The position numbers and the translations under genes are program-made. Positions 44,801-57,035 of a stretch of DNA of 64,000 bases are shown here, piece after piece. A model generated the notes under the pieces. It searched no databases, was not told the origin of the DNA, and saw only the letters and a program-made list of their open reading frames with translations. Each line of letters opens with the position of its first letter. The stretch's first letter is position 1. This DNA comes from Mytilus edulis (Eukaryota > Mollusca > Bivalvia > Mytilida > Mytilidae): the NCBI RefSeq assembly GCF_963676685.1, contig NC_092346.1, positions 74,353,821 through 74,417,820 on the forward strand, written 5' to 3'.

Positions 44801-47394
44801 CAATAAAGTAGCTGTACCTTTACAAGACAGTAGAAATGATACACAGGTATGGAACCGGTATCTTCAGGCAGCTACAGAGAGAGAAGGGAGTCCTCCTAGT
44901 TGGTTTAAATCTGCATGGCTTTATATGGAATGCTATATGTATAGAAGAATTCAGGAATCTGTTGAAAAGTGGTAAATGTTGAACTTTTATAGAAATTATA
45001 GATTAATGAATATTGTAAATTATTTCTAATACAAGTTTAATCAAATTTATGTCTAAGTTTACATCATCAACTTTTTTAGACAAGTTTTAAAAATATTTCC
45101 AAATTTACTAGAGGCATTAAGTTGGTCCATACCTGTGTACATACGTCGAAAAATTAGTTTTCGCTCTTCCAACTTTAATTTGACCCACCAACATATTATA
45201 AAACTTATTTACAATGCTTATTACCATAAAACACAGATCAGGACACCAACTTTGCCATTCTTGAGTAAGAGTTATGTCCCTTTATTACGTTATATTCAAG
45301 CTGGAGCCTCAGTTGTGTCCCAGTTTTCCCCCAATACCTTCTAGCACAACACTCTTTTATACATCTATCTCCCTGTTCCTGTTTGAAAAAAGTTAGTAAA
45401 GCAGTGGTCTTCAGCAAAAATCAAAAGTCAATTCAAATTATGGTGTTACATTGATGGCTTGAAGGTATTGCCACAACCTAATGAATTTTATTTTGTAGTT
45501 TATACAATCACTGCAGAACCTATATGGGAAGAAGCATTTTAGACAAGGGTTGGATAAAATAAGATGATCAAGATGGAAGGATTAATGAAATTTAAATACC
45601 TTTTGCTTTATGATCTAGTTCCCTTTGCTTATAAGCTTTTAGAACAATTCATTTGGGTAAGCAGAGCTTTTAATACCTCTCTGATAGTTACTAATTTAAA
45701 GGAATGTAAGTAACCTTAATTTCCATTTAGTGTCAATTGACCTACTAGTATTCAGATTTACCTAATTTCAGCAATATGATGAAGGAGTTTGATGTGTTTG
45801 GAGAGCAGAAAGAGAAATCTTTTACAGATTCTGTGTATCCTACTGAAATAGTAATGATGCATCTTCTAGAAACACAACAGAAGATTAAAGAGAATGAAGA
45901 ATTAATACCTGAAGCTTTCAAACTGTTTTTAAAGGTTTGTATAATCAAGTCACCTCTTGTTCATTTTCAGGGTTAGGAACACCGGAACTTATTTTCTTTG
46001 CTGTCTAAAATTCAACATTGCTTAAAGTTTGGTTATGGGTTCTTTTTGATTAAAACTTCATTTATGACACCTTCTTGACAGAAACACTGGCCAATAACAT
46101 AGTTATAAGGTATGAATGGTATGGTGATTTTACGTAATGGCTGATAAATTAGCATTCCAGTGTAAATATGTCTATTGAAAGGTCTCTGAGCTCAGCAATT
46201 TCAAATGTCAAACCCCCAATTCCTGCTTGCAAATACCTTGACAAAGATTGGGGTATGCTTAGCAAGACAACACTTGAATAATTGTTGTAAATAATGTTTT
46301 ATCTATGGTATGTCAAAAAGGTAAAGCTTGGGAAAGTGTCACCACCACTTGATTTCAATTGTATTAAAAAAAAGTAATGGTGAAAAGCCTTAAAGTGGTG
46401 CATCTTATCAACTGCCCATAGCAATATGCTGAAAACGAAATGATTGAAGTTAATATTTCAATTTGAGTGTATTGCATTTTATACACCTTGGATATACATG
46501 TACTATTAATGGTTTACTTTTACAAATTGTGATTTGGATGGAGAGGTGTCTCATTGGCACTTATACCACATCTTATATATCTACATACATTTTGAAATGA
46601 TACCAGCCCCTGATTAAAATGGATTTTTTTTAATTCTAAACTAGGTATGTCTATGGGGTAATAAATGTGACCTATCAATATCTGGTGGAGAAGATAACGC
46701 CCAGACATCCTCACCATTAGAACAGCTAGATAAACTAGAACCAAACATCCTGATTAATGATTCTGATGAAGTTCTAAATCATCTACGTAGCAGGAAGTGT
46801 GAAAGAATAGATATCGTATTGGACAATGCAGGGTTTGAATTGATATCAGATTTGTGTTTTGCCGAATTCCTTTTATCTGCTGGCTTATGCTCAACAATAT
46901 ATTTACATGCAAAAGCATTTCCATGGTTTGTTTCTGATGTCACAAAGAAAGACTTCGATTGGACTTTACAAATGTTAGGCCAGATAAATCATATTGCTGT
47001 TAGTAGCTTTGCTCAACTTTGGAAAGAACGATTAAATAACAATACATGGATTTTACAAGTTGATGATTTTTGGACCTTGCCTTATGATTACAGCCAAATG
47101 GAAACCTATGCTCCAGATTTATACCAGTCACTCCAGAAGTCAGACATGATATTTTTCAAAGGAGACCTTAATTATAGAAAATTGTTAGGCGATTTAAAAT
47201 GGCCATTTACATCATCATTTGAGACATGTTTACGTGGTTTCTATCCTGCTCCATTATGTGTTTTAAGAACCAGTAAATCTGATGTTCTTGTTGGATTACC
47301 AGAGGGTAGGGATGAAGAAGTTATGGCTCAGGATAAAGATTGGCTTGTAAATGGAAATTGGGGAGTGATCAATGCTTGTCTGAAAACTAAGTGA
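41834..47394 (+). CDS. ARMT1: ARMT1: DUF89 metal-dependent phosphatase / acidic-residue methyltransferase 1, 5 exons
   Basis: Exons 41834-41871, 43856-43961, 44736-44971, 45772-45934 and 46645-47394 join in phase to 430 residues (human 441). The family removes phosphate from harmful sugar phosphates such as fructose-1-phosphate in a metal-dependent way. Glutamate methyltransferase activity on PCNA has also been reported. Conserved blocks are SFAYPTIKERLP (14-25), SKLRNEVQT, ECYMYRRI, LWGNKCDLSISGGE (184-197), VLDNAGFEL (239-247, with metal ligands Asp241 and Asn242), WFVSD (Asp279) and FKGDLNYRKL (352-361). The Asp241-Asp279 spacing of 38 equals human Asp253-Asp291. All key residues are present. 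The first intron uses a GC donor. A likely poly(A) signal AATAAA is at 47582-47587. Confidence 0.96.
42242..42345 (+). repeat. ~31-bp minisatellite, about 4 units
   Basis: TGTCACGCTTACAAAATAGGC followed by AATCCTG recurs with minor changes. It lies in ARMT1 intron 1. Confidence 0.85.
42405..42765. mobile_element. MITE-like inverted repeat in ARMT1 intron 1
   Basis: The left end CTTACTTAAACAAGTGATTTT pairs with AAAAATCACTTGTTTAAGTAT near 42697. A second, imperfect AAAAATCACTTCTTTAAGTAT is at 42735. No ORF is present. Confidence 0.6.
43430..43600 (+). repeat. Degenerate ~60-bp tandem repeat
   Basis: Phrases like CATAAGTGGGATGAGTTGGCAG and CATAAGTGCATAAGTTGGTAG recur with ATTCA-rich spacers before ARMT1 exon 2. 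Confidence 0.5.
43856..43961 (+). CDS. ARMT1: ARMT1 exon 2
   Basis: Acceptor TTAATTTCAG, donor CAGGAG|GTAAGA. Encodes SFAYPTIKERLPVILAKIAD to KSQYQE. Confidence 0.94.
44736..44971 (+). CDS. ARMT1: ARMT1 exon 3
   Basis: Acceptor CTTTTTCAG, donor AAGTG|GTAAAT. Encodes DVSEELKSIIGSCSKLRNEV to SVEKW with the ECYMYRRI motif. Confidence 0.95.
45772..45934 (+). CDS. ARMT1: ARMT1 exon 4
   Basis: Acceptor CTAATTTCAG, donor TTAAAG|GTTTGT. Encodes NMMKEFDVFGEQKEKSF to EAFKLFLK; phase 2 in, 0 out. Confidence 0.93.
46505..46575 (+). repeat. SINE-like dispersed repeat tail (second copy)
   Basis: Nearly identical to 39765-39830, in ARMT1 intron 4. Confidence 0.7.
46645..47394 (+). CDS. ARMT1: ARMT1 exon 5 (terminal, catalytic)
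   Basis: Acceptor TCTAAACTAG. Encodes residues 182-430 with all metal-site motifs, ending at TGA 47392-47394. Confidence 0.96.
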   Translation, partial: VCLWGNKCDLSISGGEDNAQTSSPLEQLDKLEPNILINDSDEVLNHLRSRKCERIDIVLDNAGFELISDLCFAEFLLSAGLCSTIYLHAKAFPWFVSDVTKKDFDWTLQMLGQINHIAVSSFAQLWKERLNNNTWILQVDDFWTLPYDYSQMETYAPDLYQSLQKSDMIFFKGDLNYRKLLGDLKWPFTSSFETCLRGFYPAPLCVLRTSKSDVLVGLPEGRDEEVMAQDKDWLVNGNWGVINACLKTK

Positions 47395-48930
47395 ATTTTC
47401 ATTAATGGTATCTTTTGATATTTGTGATTATTTATATTATAAAATATTGTTTTACTGTATGAATATTATTTTTGTTCGATTTGCATTCCTGTCTTTATTT
47501 AAGATGATAGAATTAAAAAAATCAATTCATAAAGTTTGAAACTTGTATAACAGTTTATCATTGCAGAGTTTCTTACTTTTCAATAAAAAGAGGGAAAAAC
47601 ATGTAAGCAATTGCCATCATTTTGCATCACTTCAAATGCATCTTAACTTTTATGATTCTGTCAACTCTCTTGAAACTGCAAGGTTAAGTGAAAGGTATTA
47701 CAAAAAAATTAATCATTTTGTTAAGTTTGGATGAAAAGCATGGCCATAAGGGGCAATGCTTGATTATCAGGGGTCAGTCACCGTCAGTCAGTGTTTAAAT
47801 ATTGTCTCTGGAACTACAAAATGAAACTTCTTCATGAGATTCCTTGCTTATTTTGTTACAAAGACACATCAAAGGTTTCTTTTGAACTGCGTTTTGTAAA
47901 AAATTACTATGAAATACAACATCAATACTGTAGATGACAATTGAAAGTAAACATGAGTCATAAACCCCATATAAAATCTACTGACCCCCCCCCCTAGCTA
48001 TTGATGCATAGGGGGACACCCCGTGACAAAGTTAAACGAATCATAATGTCATCAGAGGTGCGATAAAGAGAAAGACAGGCCAATCCAAACCAAACATTAC
48101 AGTTACTGACACATTTAATCCTACATCCAGTATGTACTTATATAAGATCGATAATTTGTGTTTTTTGCCTATTTGTTTAGATTTTGTGTTGTTCTTCATG
48201 CTGATGTGATGAGTAAAGACATGATTTTTACAACTGATTTTTACAGTTTTTTGTTATATTGTGTTATTACACCACTTTCCAAGGTTAGTGGTGGTTTATG
48301 CACTGAAAGACATGTTAACCCGCCTCATTATTTATGTGACATTCCAAAGTGAGGGGTGTGCTATCAGAAGTTGTTGTTAGTCTGTCTTTTATATTTGTTT
48401 TTCATTAACTGAAGTAGCATCAATAGGGATGATGGTTTTCTCTTTTTTATTCCTTCACATTTTTTCATGCCAATGCCATTTATAACTAACTATACAGTAT
48501 GGGTTGTGCTTATTATTGAATGTCTTGTGGTGTTTTACATCATTGGTCTCTGGTCTCTGGTGGATAGCTGTCTGATTGGCAATATACTTATTTTTATAGT
48601 CCTAGTATTGTACGGTAGGTTTTTATACGACCGCAAAAATAAAGTGTAGGAATCTCTGAAATTATACCACATGTTTTCATGCTACAAAGGGATGGTTAGG
48701 ATTGACTTTGGAGGAAGATGGCTCAAACCATTTCTTATTTAGGAATTAGGGCAACAAAAGGGGAAAAAGAAGGTTTCTCTGGTTAAAGTACAATTGAGAC
48801 AATTTAAAAGCAATGTCAGGGAGGCAATCCAAATTTATTTAAAGAACAATGTTTGATTATCTCCCTTACACTGCTTGTAAATTATGTATTGAGAAATGAT
48901 GATTGTCTTGAGGTGATTAGCTGTTACTAT
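47395..48930. other. ARMT1 3' UTR and downstream AT-rich DNA
   Basis: AATAAA at 47582-47587 is a plausible poly(A) signal. A C-run with CATAGGGGGACACCCC lies near 47984-48022, and a SINE-like fragment (GGATAGCTGTCTGATTGGCAA) near 48560. No further exon was recognised. Confidence 0.5.
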
Positions 48931-48933
48931 TAA

Positions 48934-50640
48934 TTATACCCAAACCAAGCAACAAAGTTGCGGAGGGTATAATGTTTTTGACCTGTCCGTCTGTCTGTCC
49001 ATCCCTCTGTCAGTCCTGTTTCTTGTCATCTCAACTCCTCTCGAACCACTTAACAGAATTTCATGAAAATTTTTTGGTCGTATATTGGTATCACGTTGGC
49101 GTCGTCTTCGTCGTCGTCCGAAGACATTTGGTTTTTCGCACTTTAACTTTAGTAAAAGTAAATAGAAATCTATGGAATTTAAACACAAGGTTTATGACCA
49201 TAAAAGGAAGGTTGGGATTGATTTTGGGTGTTTTAATCCCAACAGTTTAAAATTAGGGGCCAAAAACAGGTCCCAAAATAAGCATTTTTCTTGGTTTTTG
49301 CACAATAACTTTAGTTTAAGTTAACAGAAATCTGAAATTTTAACACAAGGTTTATGACCACAAAAGGAAGGTTTAGATTGATTCTGGGAGTTTTGGTCCA
49401 AATGAATTAGGGGCCAAAAGGGTCCAAAATTAAACTTTATTTGATTTCATCAAAAATTGAACTATTTTGGGTTCTTTCATATACCGAATGTAACTGTGTA
49501 TTTCGATTCTTAATTTTTGGTCCCGTTTTCAAATTGGTCTACAAATTAAACTTAGTTTGATTTGAACAAAAATTGAATTCTTGGGGTTCTTTGATATGCT
49601 GAATCTAAACATGTGCTTAGTTTTTTTATTATGGGCCCAGTTTTCAAGTTGGTCCAAATTGGGGTCCAAAATTAAACTTTGTTTGATTTCAACAAAAATT
49701 CAATATATGCGGTTCTTTAATATGCTGAATCTAACCATGTATTTAGATTTTTAATATTTAGGACTGGTTATCTGATTGGTCCACATTGAGGTCTAAAGGG
49801 TCCAAAATTGAACTTTATTTGATTTTATCAAAAATTGAATTCTTTGGGTTCTTTGATATGATGAATCTAACCATGTATTTAGATTTTGGATATTGGAATA
49901 CCACAAAGGGATGGTAAGAATTGTCTTTGGGAGTTATGGCTCAAACCGTTAAGGAATAAGGTGCAAAAAAGGGAGGAAAGGTGTTTCCAGGTAAATGGAC
50001 AATTACTTAAGTACAAAACATAATTAAAAAGCAGTGTAAGGTTAGTAGTTGACACTCAATTTAATAGCTCACCTAAACTGCTCTTAAATTATGTATATTG
50101 GAAATTTGCCAAAAACTTTGTTATTTAAAATAAATTCAATTGGAAATTTGCCAAAAACTTTAGTTTAATGAACTTCATTGGAAATTTGCCAATATAAAAA
50201 TGTTGCATTGGAGTTATCTTTCTTTGTCCAGAATAGTAGTCAAATCAACTTAAATCATTACTGTATGACATTTTATATTTTATGATGTATTTAAATGAGT
50301 AGTTATTGTTGAAAACTCCATTAGAAATTTGAATTGTGATCATTTTTGGAATAAGGGAAAGGGGGAGGTGAAAAAAAATTGGTGGGGTTCAATTTTTCTT
50401 ATTTCAGATTTCAGAAATGAAAAAGAAAATTTCTTCAAATATCAAAGGATTAATTTTCAACAGCATAGTCAATTTCTCAAAAGCAAAAAAAACATTTTAA
50501 GTTCATTAGACCACATTCATTCTGTGTCGGAAACCTATGCTGTGTCAACTATTTAATCACAATCCTAATTCAGCCCCAACCGTTCAGGGTTCGACCTCTG
50601 CGGTCGTATAAAGCTGCACCCTGTGGAGCATCTTGATAGA
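48934..50640 (+). repeat. Dispersed repeat family 3, copy 1, with ~125-bp tandem units
   Basis: It begins with ACCAAGCAACAAAGTTGCGG and AGGGTATAATG, and has a GTCGTC-rich tract at 49099-49122. It then carries several ~125-bp units (49430-49880) built on TTTGATTTCAACAAAAATTGA and GGTTCTTTGATATGCTGAAT. It ends with GTTCAGGGTTCGACCTCTGC, then GGTCGTATAAAGCTGC. An inverted relative is at 55340-57030. Confidence 0.75.
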
Positions 50641-51070
50641 TAATAACATACTATGTAGTTGTGCATATCGACTGGAAATTATGATTCAATTTTTAGCTCA
50701 CCTTGGCTGAAGGTCCAAGTGAGCTTTTCTCATCTCTTGGTGTCCGACAAAAATCTTGTCCTCTGAAACTACTGGGCCAAATTTAACCAAACTTGGCCAC
50801 AATAATCATTGGGTTATCTTGTTTAATAAAAGTGTCTAATGACCAGGCCAACCAACCAAGATTGCCGCTGTGGCTAAAAATAGAACACTAAGGGTAAAAT
50901 GTAGATTTTGGCTTATATCTCTGAAACCAAAGCATTTAGAGCAAATCTGACAAGGGGTTAAGTTGTTTATTAGATCAAGATCTCTCTGCCTTGAAATTTT
51001 AAAACAAATTGGACAACCCGTTGTTGGGTTGCTGCCCGTGAATTAATAATATTAAGGAAATTTTGCAGTT

Positions 51071-53702
51071 TTTATACGACTGCAAAAATTTTTAAAAATT
51101 TGGTTTTATATTGATATCACGTCGTCATCGTCAGTATCGTCTGCGTGAGGGGCGTCGCTGTCGTCAGTGTTGTCCAAAGACAGATTGTTTCCGGATAATA
51201 ACTTTTAAATATGTATAAAGAAATCAATAAAATTTTAACACAATGTTTATGACCACAAAAGGAAGCTTGGGATTGATTTTGGGGGTTATGGTCCCAAAGG
51301 TTTAGGAATTAGGGGTCCAAAGGGTCCAAAAACAGCATTTATCTAGTTTCAGGACAGAAAGTTGTGTATTAGTATTTCAATTGTTCTGATATTGTACCAC
51401 AATGTTTCATACCATAAGTAGAAGGTTGGGATTTATTTTAAGGGGTTATTAGGCAAACAGTCTAGGAATTAAGGGCCAAAAAGGGGCCAAAAACAAGCAT
51501 TTTTCTAGTTTCTAGACAATAACTTGTGTGTAACTGTATGGGTCTCTCTGACATTGTACCACAAGTTTCCATATAACACAGGGAAGGCTGGGATTGAGTT
51601 TGGGGTTAATTTTCCCGAATATGTAGGAATAAGGGGCCAAAAAAGGGCCAAAATGAAACATTTTTGTTGAGCCTTCGACTTTAGTCGAAAAAGCGAGACT
51701 AAGCGATCCTACATTCCGTCGGCTTCGGCATCGGCGTCGTCGGCGGCGTCCACAAATATTCACTCTGTGGTTAAAGTTTTTGAAATTTTAATAACTTTCT
51801 TAAACTATACTGAATTTCTACCAAACTTTGACAGAAGCTTGTTTATGATCATAAGAAAGTATCCAGAAGTAAATTTTATAAAAATAAAATTCCATTTTTT
51901 CCGTATTTTACTTATAAATGGACTTAGTTTTTCTGCGAGGAAACATTACATTCACTCTGTGGTTAAAGTTTTTAAAATTTTAATAAGTTTCATAAACTAT
52001 CCTTGATTTGTACCAAACTTGGACAGAAGCTTGTTTATGATCATAAGATAGTATCAAGAAGAAAATTTTGTGAAAATAAATTTCCACTTTTCCGTATTTT
52101 ACTTATAAATGGACTTAGTTTTTCTGCAAGGAAACATTACATTCACTCTGTGGTTAAAGTTTTTAAAATTTTAATAAGTTTCATAAACTATCCTTGATTT
52201 GTACCAAACTTGGACAGAAGCTTGTTTATGATCATAAGATAGTATCCAGAAGAAAATTTTGTGAAAATAAATTTCCACTTTTCCGTATTTTACTTATAAA
52301 TGGACTTAGTTTTTCTGCAAGGAAACATTACATTCACTCTGTGGTTAAAGTTTTTAAAATTTTAATAAGTTTCATAAACTATCCTTTATTTGTACCAAAC
52401 TTGGACAGAAGCTTGTTTATGATCATAAGATAGTATCAAGAAGAAAATTTTGTAAAAATAAATTTCCACTTTTCCGTATTTTACTTATAAATGGACTTAG
52501 TTTTTTTGCCAGAAACAAAACATTCACTCTGTGGTTTAAGTTTTAAAATTTTTATAATGTTCTTAAACTATCCTGGATTTCTACCAAACTTAGACAAAAG
52601 CTTGTTTCTGATCAGAAGATATTATTCAGAAGTAAATTTTGTAAAAAAAAAATTCACTTTTTCCGTATTTGACTTATAAATGGACTTAGTTTTTCTGCAA
52701 GGAAACATTACATACAGTCTGCAGTTAAAGTTTATAAAACATTTATTAGATTCATAAACTATCCTGGATTTTTTTACCAAACTTGGAAGCTTCTTTCAAT
52801 CAAAAGACAGTATTGAGAGGGAAATTTTTATTGATGTTTTTCCTCATTTTTGTTGAGTCTGCGATTAACAGCAAAAGTAGGCGAGACACTGGGTTCCGTG
52901 GAACCCTTACGAATTTTTCTAGTTTACAGACATTAATTTGTGTTTATCATGTTTACGTGTATGGATCTCTATAAATTTTTACAAGAAGGTTCAATACCAC
53001 TAAAGGAAAGTTGGGATTGGTTTTAAGGAAAGTGATCCCAATAGTTTATGAATTAGGGGCCAAAAAGGGGGCCCTACTTAATAATTTTTTGTAGTTTTCA
53101 AACAATAACTTATGTTTAAGTGTATGAATCTCTCTGAAATTAAACCACAAGTTTCCTTACAATGAAGGGATGGTCAGTATTGACTCTGGGGTGTTACGGT
53201 TCAAAATGTTTCAGAATTAGGGGCAAAAAAGGGGAAAACTAGGTATTTCTGGTCAATGGACAATTAAGACAATTTAAAAGCAGTGTAAGGGAGGTAATTC
53301 TAAAACATTTGACATACAATGTTAGGTATGTTTGGATTTACCTCCGTTACACTACTTGTATATTATGTATAAAGAAATGTCAGGTTTTGGACTAATTGCG
53401 AAAAAAGGGTGGTTTTTGTTTTAAATTTTTTTTTTACAAATTTCTCAAATTTCAAATTTTTGAAAAGTTAAAAGAAGAAATCTTTAATTGCACAATATTG
53501 CGCAATAGATTTGTAAGATCTTGACATTTGTTTTTTGTCAGAAACTCATATGATGTCAAAAATTTGATTGCAATCCAAATTCAGAGCTGCATCAAGCGTA
53601 AATATTGTGTCCATACTTGCCCCAACTGTTCAGGGTTCGACTTCTGCGGTCGTATAAAGCTGCGCCCTGCGGAGCACCTGGTTGGTTATTATTTTAATAA
53701 TT
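51071..53702 (+). repeat. Family-3 repeat inserted into family 2
   Basis: It begins ATACGACTGCAAAAATTTTT, has a GTCGTCATCGTC tract, and contains GGGATTGATTTTGGGGGTTA-type units. It ends TTCGACTTCTGCGGTCGTAT and AAAGCTGCGCCCTGCGGAGC. It is itself interrupted at about 51666-52914. Confidence 0.75.
51666..52914 (+). repeat. Family-4 repeat with ~191-bp tandem units, inserted into family 3
   Basis: The left end GTTGAGCCTTCGACTTTAGTC is followed by GTCGGCTTCGG-rich DNA. About 5.5 units of ~191 bp follow (ACATTCACTCTGTGGTTAAA, TACCAAACTTGGACAGAAGC, TTACTTATAAATGGACTTAG). The right end is GAGACACTGGGTTCCGTGGA. Host sequence CATTTTT|CTAGTTT resumes after 52914. Short repeated open frames (51767, 52003, 52194) follow from the period and are not genes. 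Confidence 0.8.
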
Positions 53703-54575
53703 TTATAGATAGAGATTAACTGTTAACAACAATAATGTTCAGCAAAGTAAGATCTACAAATAAGTCAAATGACCAAATTGTCAGTTGACCCCTTAAGGAG
53801 TTATTGCCCTTTATAGTAAGTTTTTAACAATTTATCTAAAATTTTAGTAATCTTTAAAAAAAAATCTTCTCTGAAACTACGACAAATTAAACCAAACTTG
53901 GCCACAATGATCATTGGGTATCTAGTTAAAAAAGATATGTCTGGTGTCCCCGCCAACCAAACAAGATGGCCAATATGGCTGAAAATAGTACATAGGGGTA
54001 AAATGCAGTTTTGGGCGCATATATCTGAAACCAAAGCATTTAGAGCAAATCTGACAGTAGTAATATTGTTCATTAAGTCAAGATCTAACTGCCCTGAAAT
54101 TTTTAGACAAACCAGGCAACCTGTTGTTGGGTTGCTGCTCCTGAATTGGTAATTTAAAAAAAAATGGCAGTTTTTGGTTAATATCTTCAATATTACTTAG
54201 TATCTTGGATAGAGATAAACTGTAAACAGCAATTATGTATAGCAAAGTAAGATCTACAAATAAGTCAACTTTACTAAAACAATCAATTGACCCCTCAAGG
54301 AGTTATTGCTCTTTATAGTAAATTTTAAACAATTTTCGTAAATTTTTGTAAACTTTTACAAAATGTATTCCTTTGATACTTTGAGCTAAGTTCATTTTAG
54401 ATAGAGAAAATTGTAAACAGCAAGAATGTTCAGTAAAGTGAGATTGACAAACACATCATCATCACCAAAACACAATTTTATCATGAATTCTATTCTCTTC
54501 GATAGTTTGTGTCCTTTGTTTAATTGCTGCTTGCACATAGACCAAGGTGAGCGACACAGGCTCTTTCTAGGAGTT

Positions 54576-54905
54576 ACGCCCCTTTGAACTTATTTGCTTT
54601 AATGTACTACTGCAACAGTTTGTCATCGCAACTCCTCAGAAACCTCAAAACAGAATTTCATGAAACTTTGTAGATAATAAGGACAGTAGTATGTAGATGT
54701 GCATATCGACAGGAAATTATGATATAATTTTTTTTCTAGCAGTTACGCCCCTTTGAACATAATTCTTCAATTACTTCTGGAACAGTTTGTCATTGCAACT
54801 CCTCTGAAACCACACAACAGAGTTTCATGAAACTTTGTAGATAATACGGACATGCTATGTAGGTGTGCATATTGACAGGAAATTACGATTCAACTTTTTT
54901 TTCTT
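54576..54905 (+). repeat. ~165-bp tandem duplication
   Basis: GTTACGCCCCTTTGAAC, CAGTTTGTCATCGCAACTCCT and CATGAAACTTTGTAGATAATA occur twice. Confidence 0.8.
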
Positions 54906-55019
54906 GTACAATTTTTTCATCTTACACTTCAATATCTTATTTCTCCAATGACAATGTGGAGACGTGGGGTATATGAGCACGCTCACTAAGGTTCTTTAAT
55001 TAATATTAATTTTAGCCAC

Positions 55020-57035
55020 GACTATGTATGTCATTTTATATTTTAAAACTTTTATGATGTATTTAAATGGGTAATTATGGTTGCAGACTCCATTAGAAAT
55101 TTGAATTGCGATACTGACCTTATCTTGAGAGAAAGATTTTGTTTTGAAAGGGGGAGGTGAACAAAATTGGAGAGGTGACATTTTTTCTCATTTCAGATTT
55201 CAGAAATTAAAAGAAAATTACCTCAAATAATTTTTGGGGGTTAAATTTCAACAGCACAGTGTATTATTTGGGGGTGGGGTAAATTCACAACAACATAGTG
55301 TCTTGCGCAAAAGCAAACCAGATGAGTTGACACAACATAGGTTTCTGAAACAGAATGGATGTGGTCTAAGAACTTAAACTTAAAAACTTAAAAATTTTAA
55401 ATTGGACATTTTCCTATTATGTTCCAATATCCAAAATCTAAATACATGATTAGATTCGGCATATTAAAGAACCCCAAGAATTCAATTTTTGATGAAATCA
55501 AATAAAGTTCAATTTTGGACCCTTTAAACCTCAATGTGGACCAATTTGATAACCGGGCCCAAATATCAAAAATTTAAATACATGGTTAGATTCAGCATAT
55601 ATCAAAGAACCCCATATATTCAATTTTTGTTGAAATCAAACAAAGTTTAATTTTGGACCCCAATTTGGACCAACTTGAAAACTGGGCCTATAATCAAAAA
55701 TCTAAATACATGTTTAGATTCAGCATATCAAAGAACCCCAAGGATTCAATTTTTGTTGATATCAAACAAAGTTTAGTTTTGGACCACGATTTGGACCAAC
55801 TTGAAAACTGGCACCATAAGCAAAAATTTTAATACATGTTTAGATTCAGCATATCAAAGAACCTCAAGGCTTCATTTTTTGTTGAAATCAAACAAAGTTT
55901 AATTTTGGACCACGATTTGGACCAACTTGAAAACTGGGCCTATAATCAAAAATCTAAATACATGTTTAGATTCAGCATATCAAAGAACCCCAAGGATACA
56001 ATTTTTGTTGATATCAAACAAAGTTTAATTTTGGACCACGATTTGGACCAACTTGAAAACTGGCCCCATAAGCAAAAATCTTAATACATGTTTAGATTCA
56101 GCATATCAAAGAACCCCAAGGATTCATTCTTTGTTGAAATCAAACAAAGTTTAATTTTGGACCCCGATTTGGACCAACTTGAAAACTGGCCCCATAAGCA
56201 AAAATCTTAATACATGTTTAGATTCAGCATATCAAAGAACCCCAAGGATTCATTTTTTGTTGAAATCAAACAAAGTTTAATTTTGGACCCCGATTTGGAC
56301 CAACTTAAATCTGGGCCCATAATCAAAAATCTAAGTACATGTTTAGATTCGGCATATCAAGGAACCCTAAGAATTCATTTTTTTTTTTAAATCAAACAAA
56401 GTTTAATATTGGACCCCGACTTGGACCAACTTGAAAACCATAATCAAAAATCTAAGTACGTGTTTAGACTATTATTCAATTTTTGTTGAAATCAAACAAA
56501 GGTTAATTTTGGATCCTCTGGGCCCCTAATTCCTAAACTGTTTGGACCAAAACTCCCAAAATCAATCTCAACCTTCCTTTAATGGTTATAAACCTTGTGT
56601 TTAAATTTCATAGATTTCTATTTACTTAAACTAAAGTTATGGTGCGCAAACCAAGAAAAATGCTTATTTGGGCCCCTTTTGGCCCCTTATTCCTAAACTG
56701 TTGGGACCAAAACTCCCAAAATCAATCTCAACCTTCCTTTTGTGTTCATAAACCTTGTATTAAAATTTCATAGATTTCTATAGTTATTGTGCGAAAACCA
56801 AGAAAAATGCTTATTTTGGCCCTTTTTTGGCCCCTAATTCCTAAACTGTTGGGACCAAAACTCCCAAAATCAATCCCAACCTTCCTTTTGTGGTCATAAA
56901 CCTTGTGTTTAAATTTCATAGATTTCTATTGACTTAAACTTAAGTTATAGTGCGAAAACCAATGTGTCTTCGGACGACGACGACGCCAACGTCATACCAA
57001 TATACGACCGCAAATTTGTTGCGGTCGTATAAAGA
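55020..57035 (-). repeat. Family-3 repeat, inverted copy, ~8 tandem ~125-bp units
   Basis: On the - strand it mirrors 48934-50560. Units of about 125 bp (55440-56470) carry TTTAGATTCAGCATATCAAA, GAACCCCAAGG and TTGGACCAACTTGAAAACTGG. It ends in GACGACGACGCCAACGTC and TATACGACCGCAAATTTGTT. Confidence 0.8.

Larger units (their letters stand above)
50694..54575 (-). repeat. Family-2 repeat (as at 29.3 kb, reversed), split by a 2.6-kb insertion
   Basis: The left part 50694-51070 (TTTTAGCTCACCTTGGCTGA to ATTTTGCAGTTTTT) and right part 53703-54575 (AGAGATTAACTGTTAAC to AAGGTGAGCGACACAGGCTC) are the two halves of one copy. The internal copy at 54165-54320 shows the uninterrupted order. Confidence 0.8.

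Noticed and set aside
44751-44975. Taking the in-frame TAA at 44973 as a gene end
   Set aside because: The stop lies in the intron; the donor AAGTG|GTAAAT precedes it and phase continues in the next ARMT1 exon.
48934-49188. Arg-rich minus-strand frame (RRRRRRQRD)
   Set aside because: Produced by the GTCGTC-rich tract of the dispersed repeat.
50580-50632. RNA polymerase III B-box (GGGTTCGAC) as a tRNA or SINE promoter, also at 53630
   Set aside because: It occurs at the 3' part of the family-3 repeat without an A-box or tRNA fold upstream.
51767-52433. Repeated 64-79-codon + strand frames
   Set aside because: They follow the 191-bp tandem period and share frame only by periodicity.
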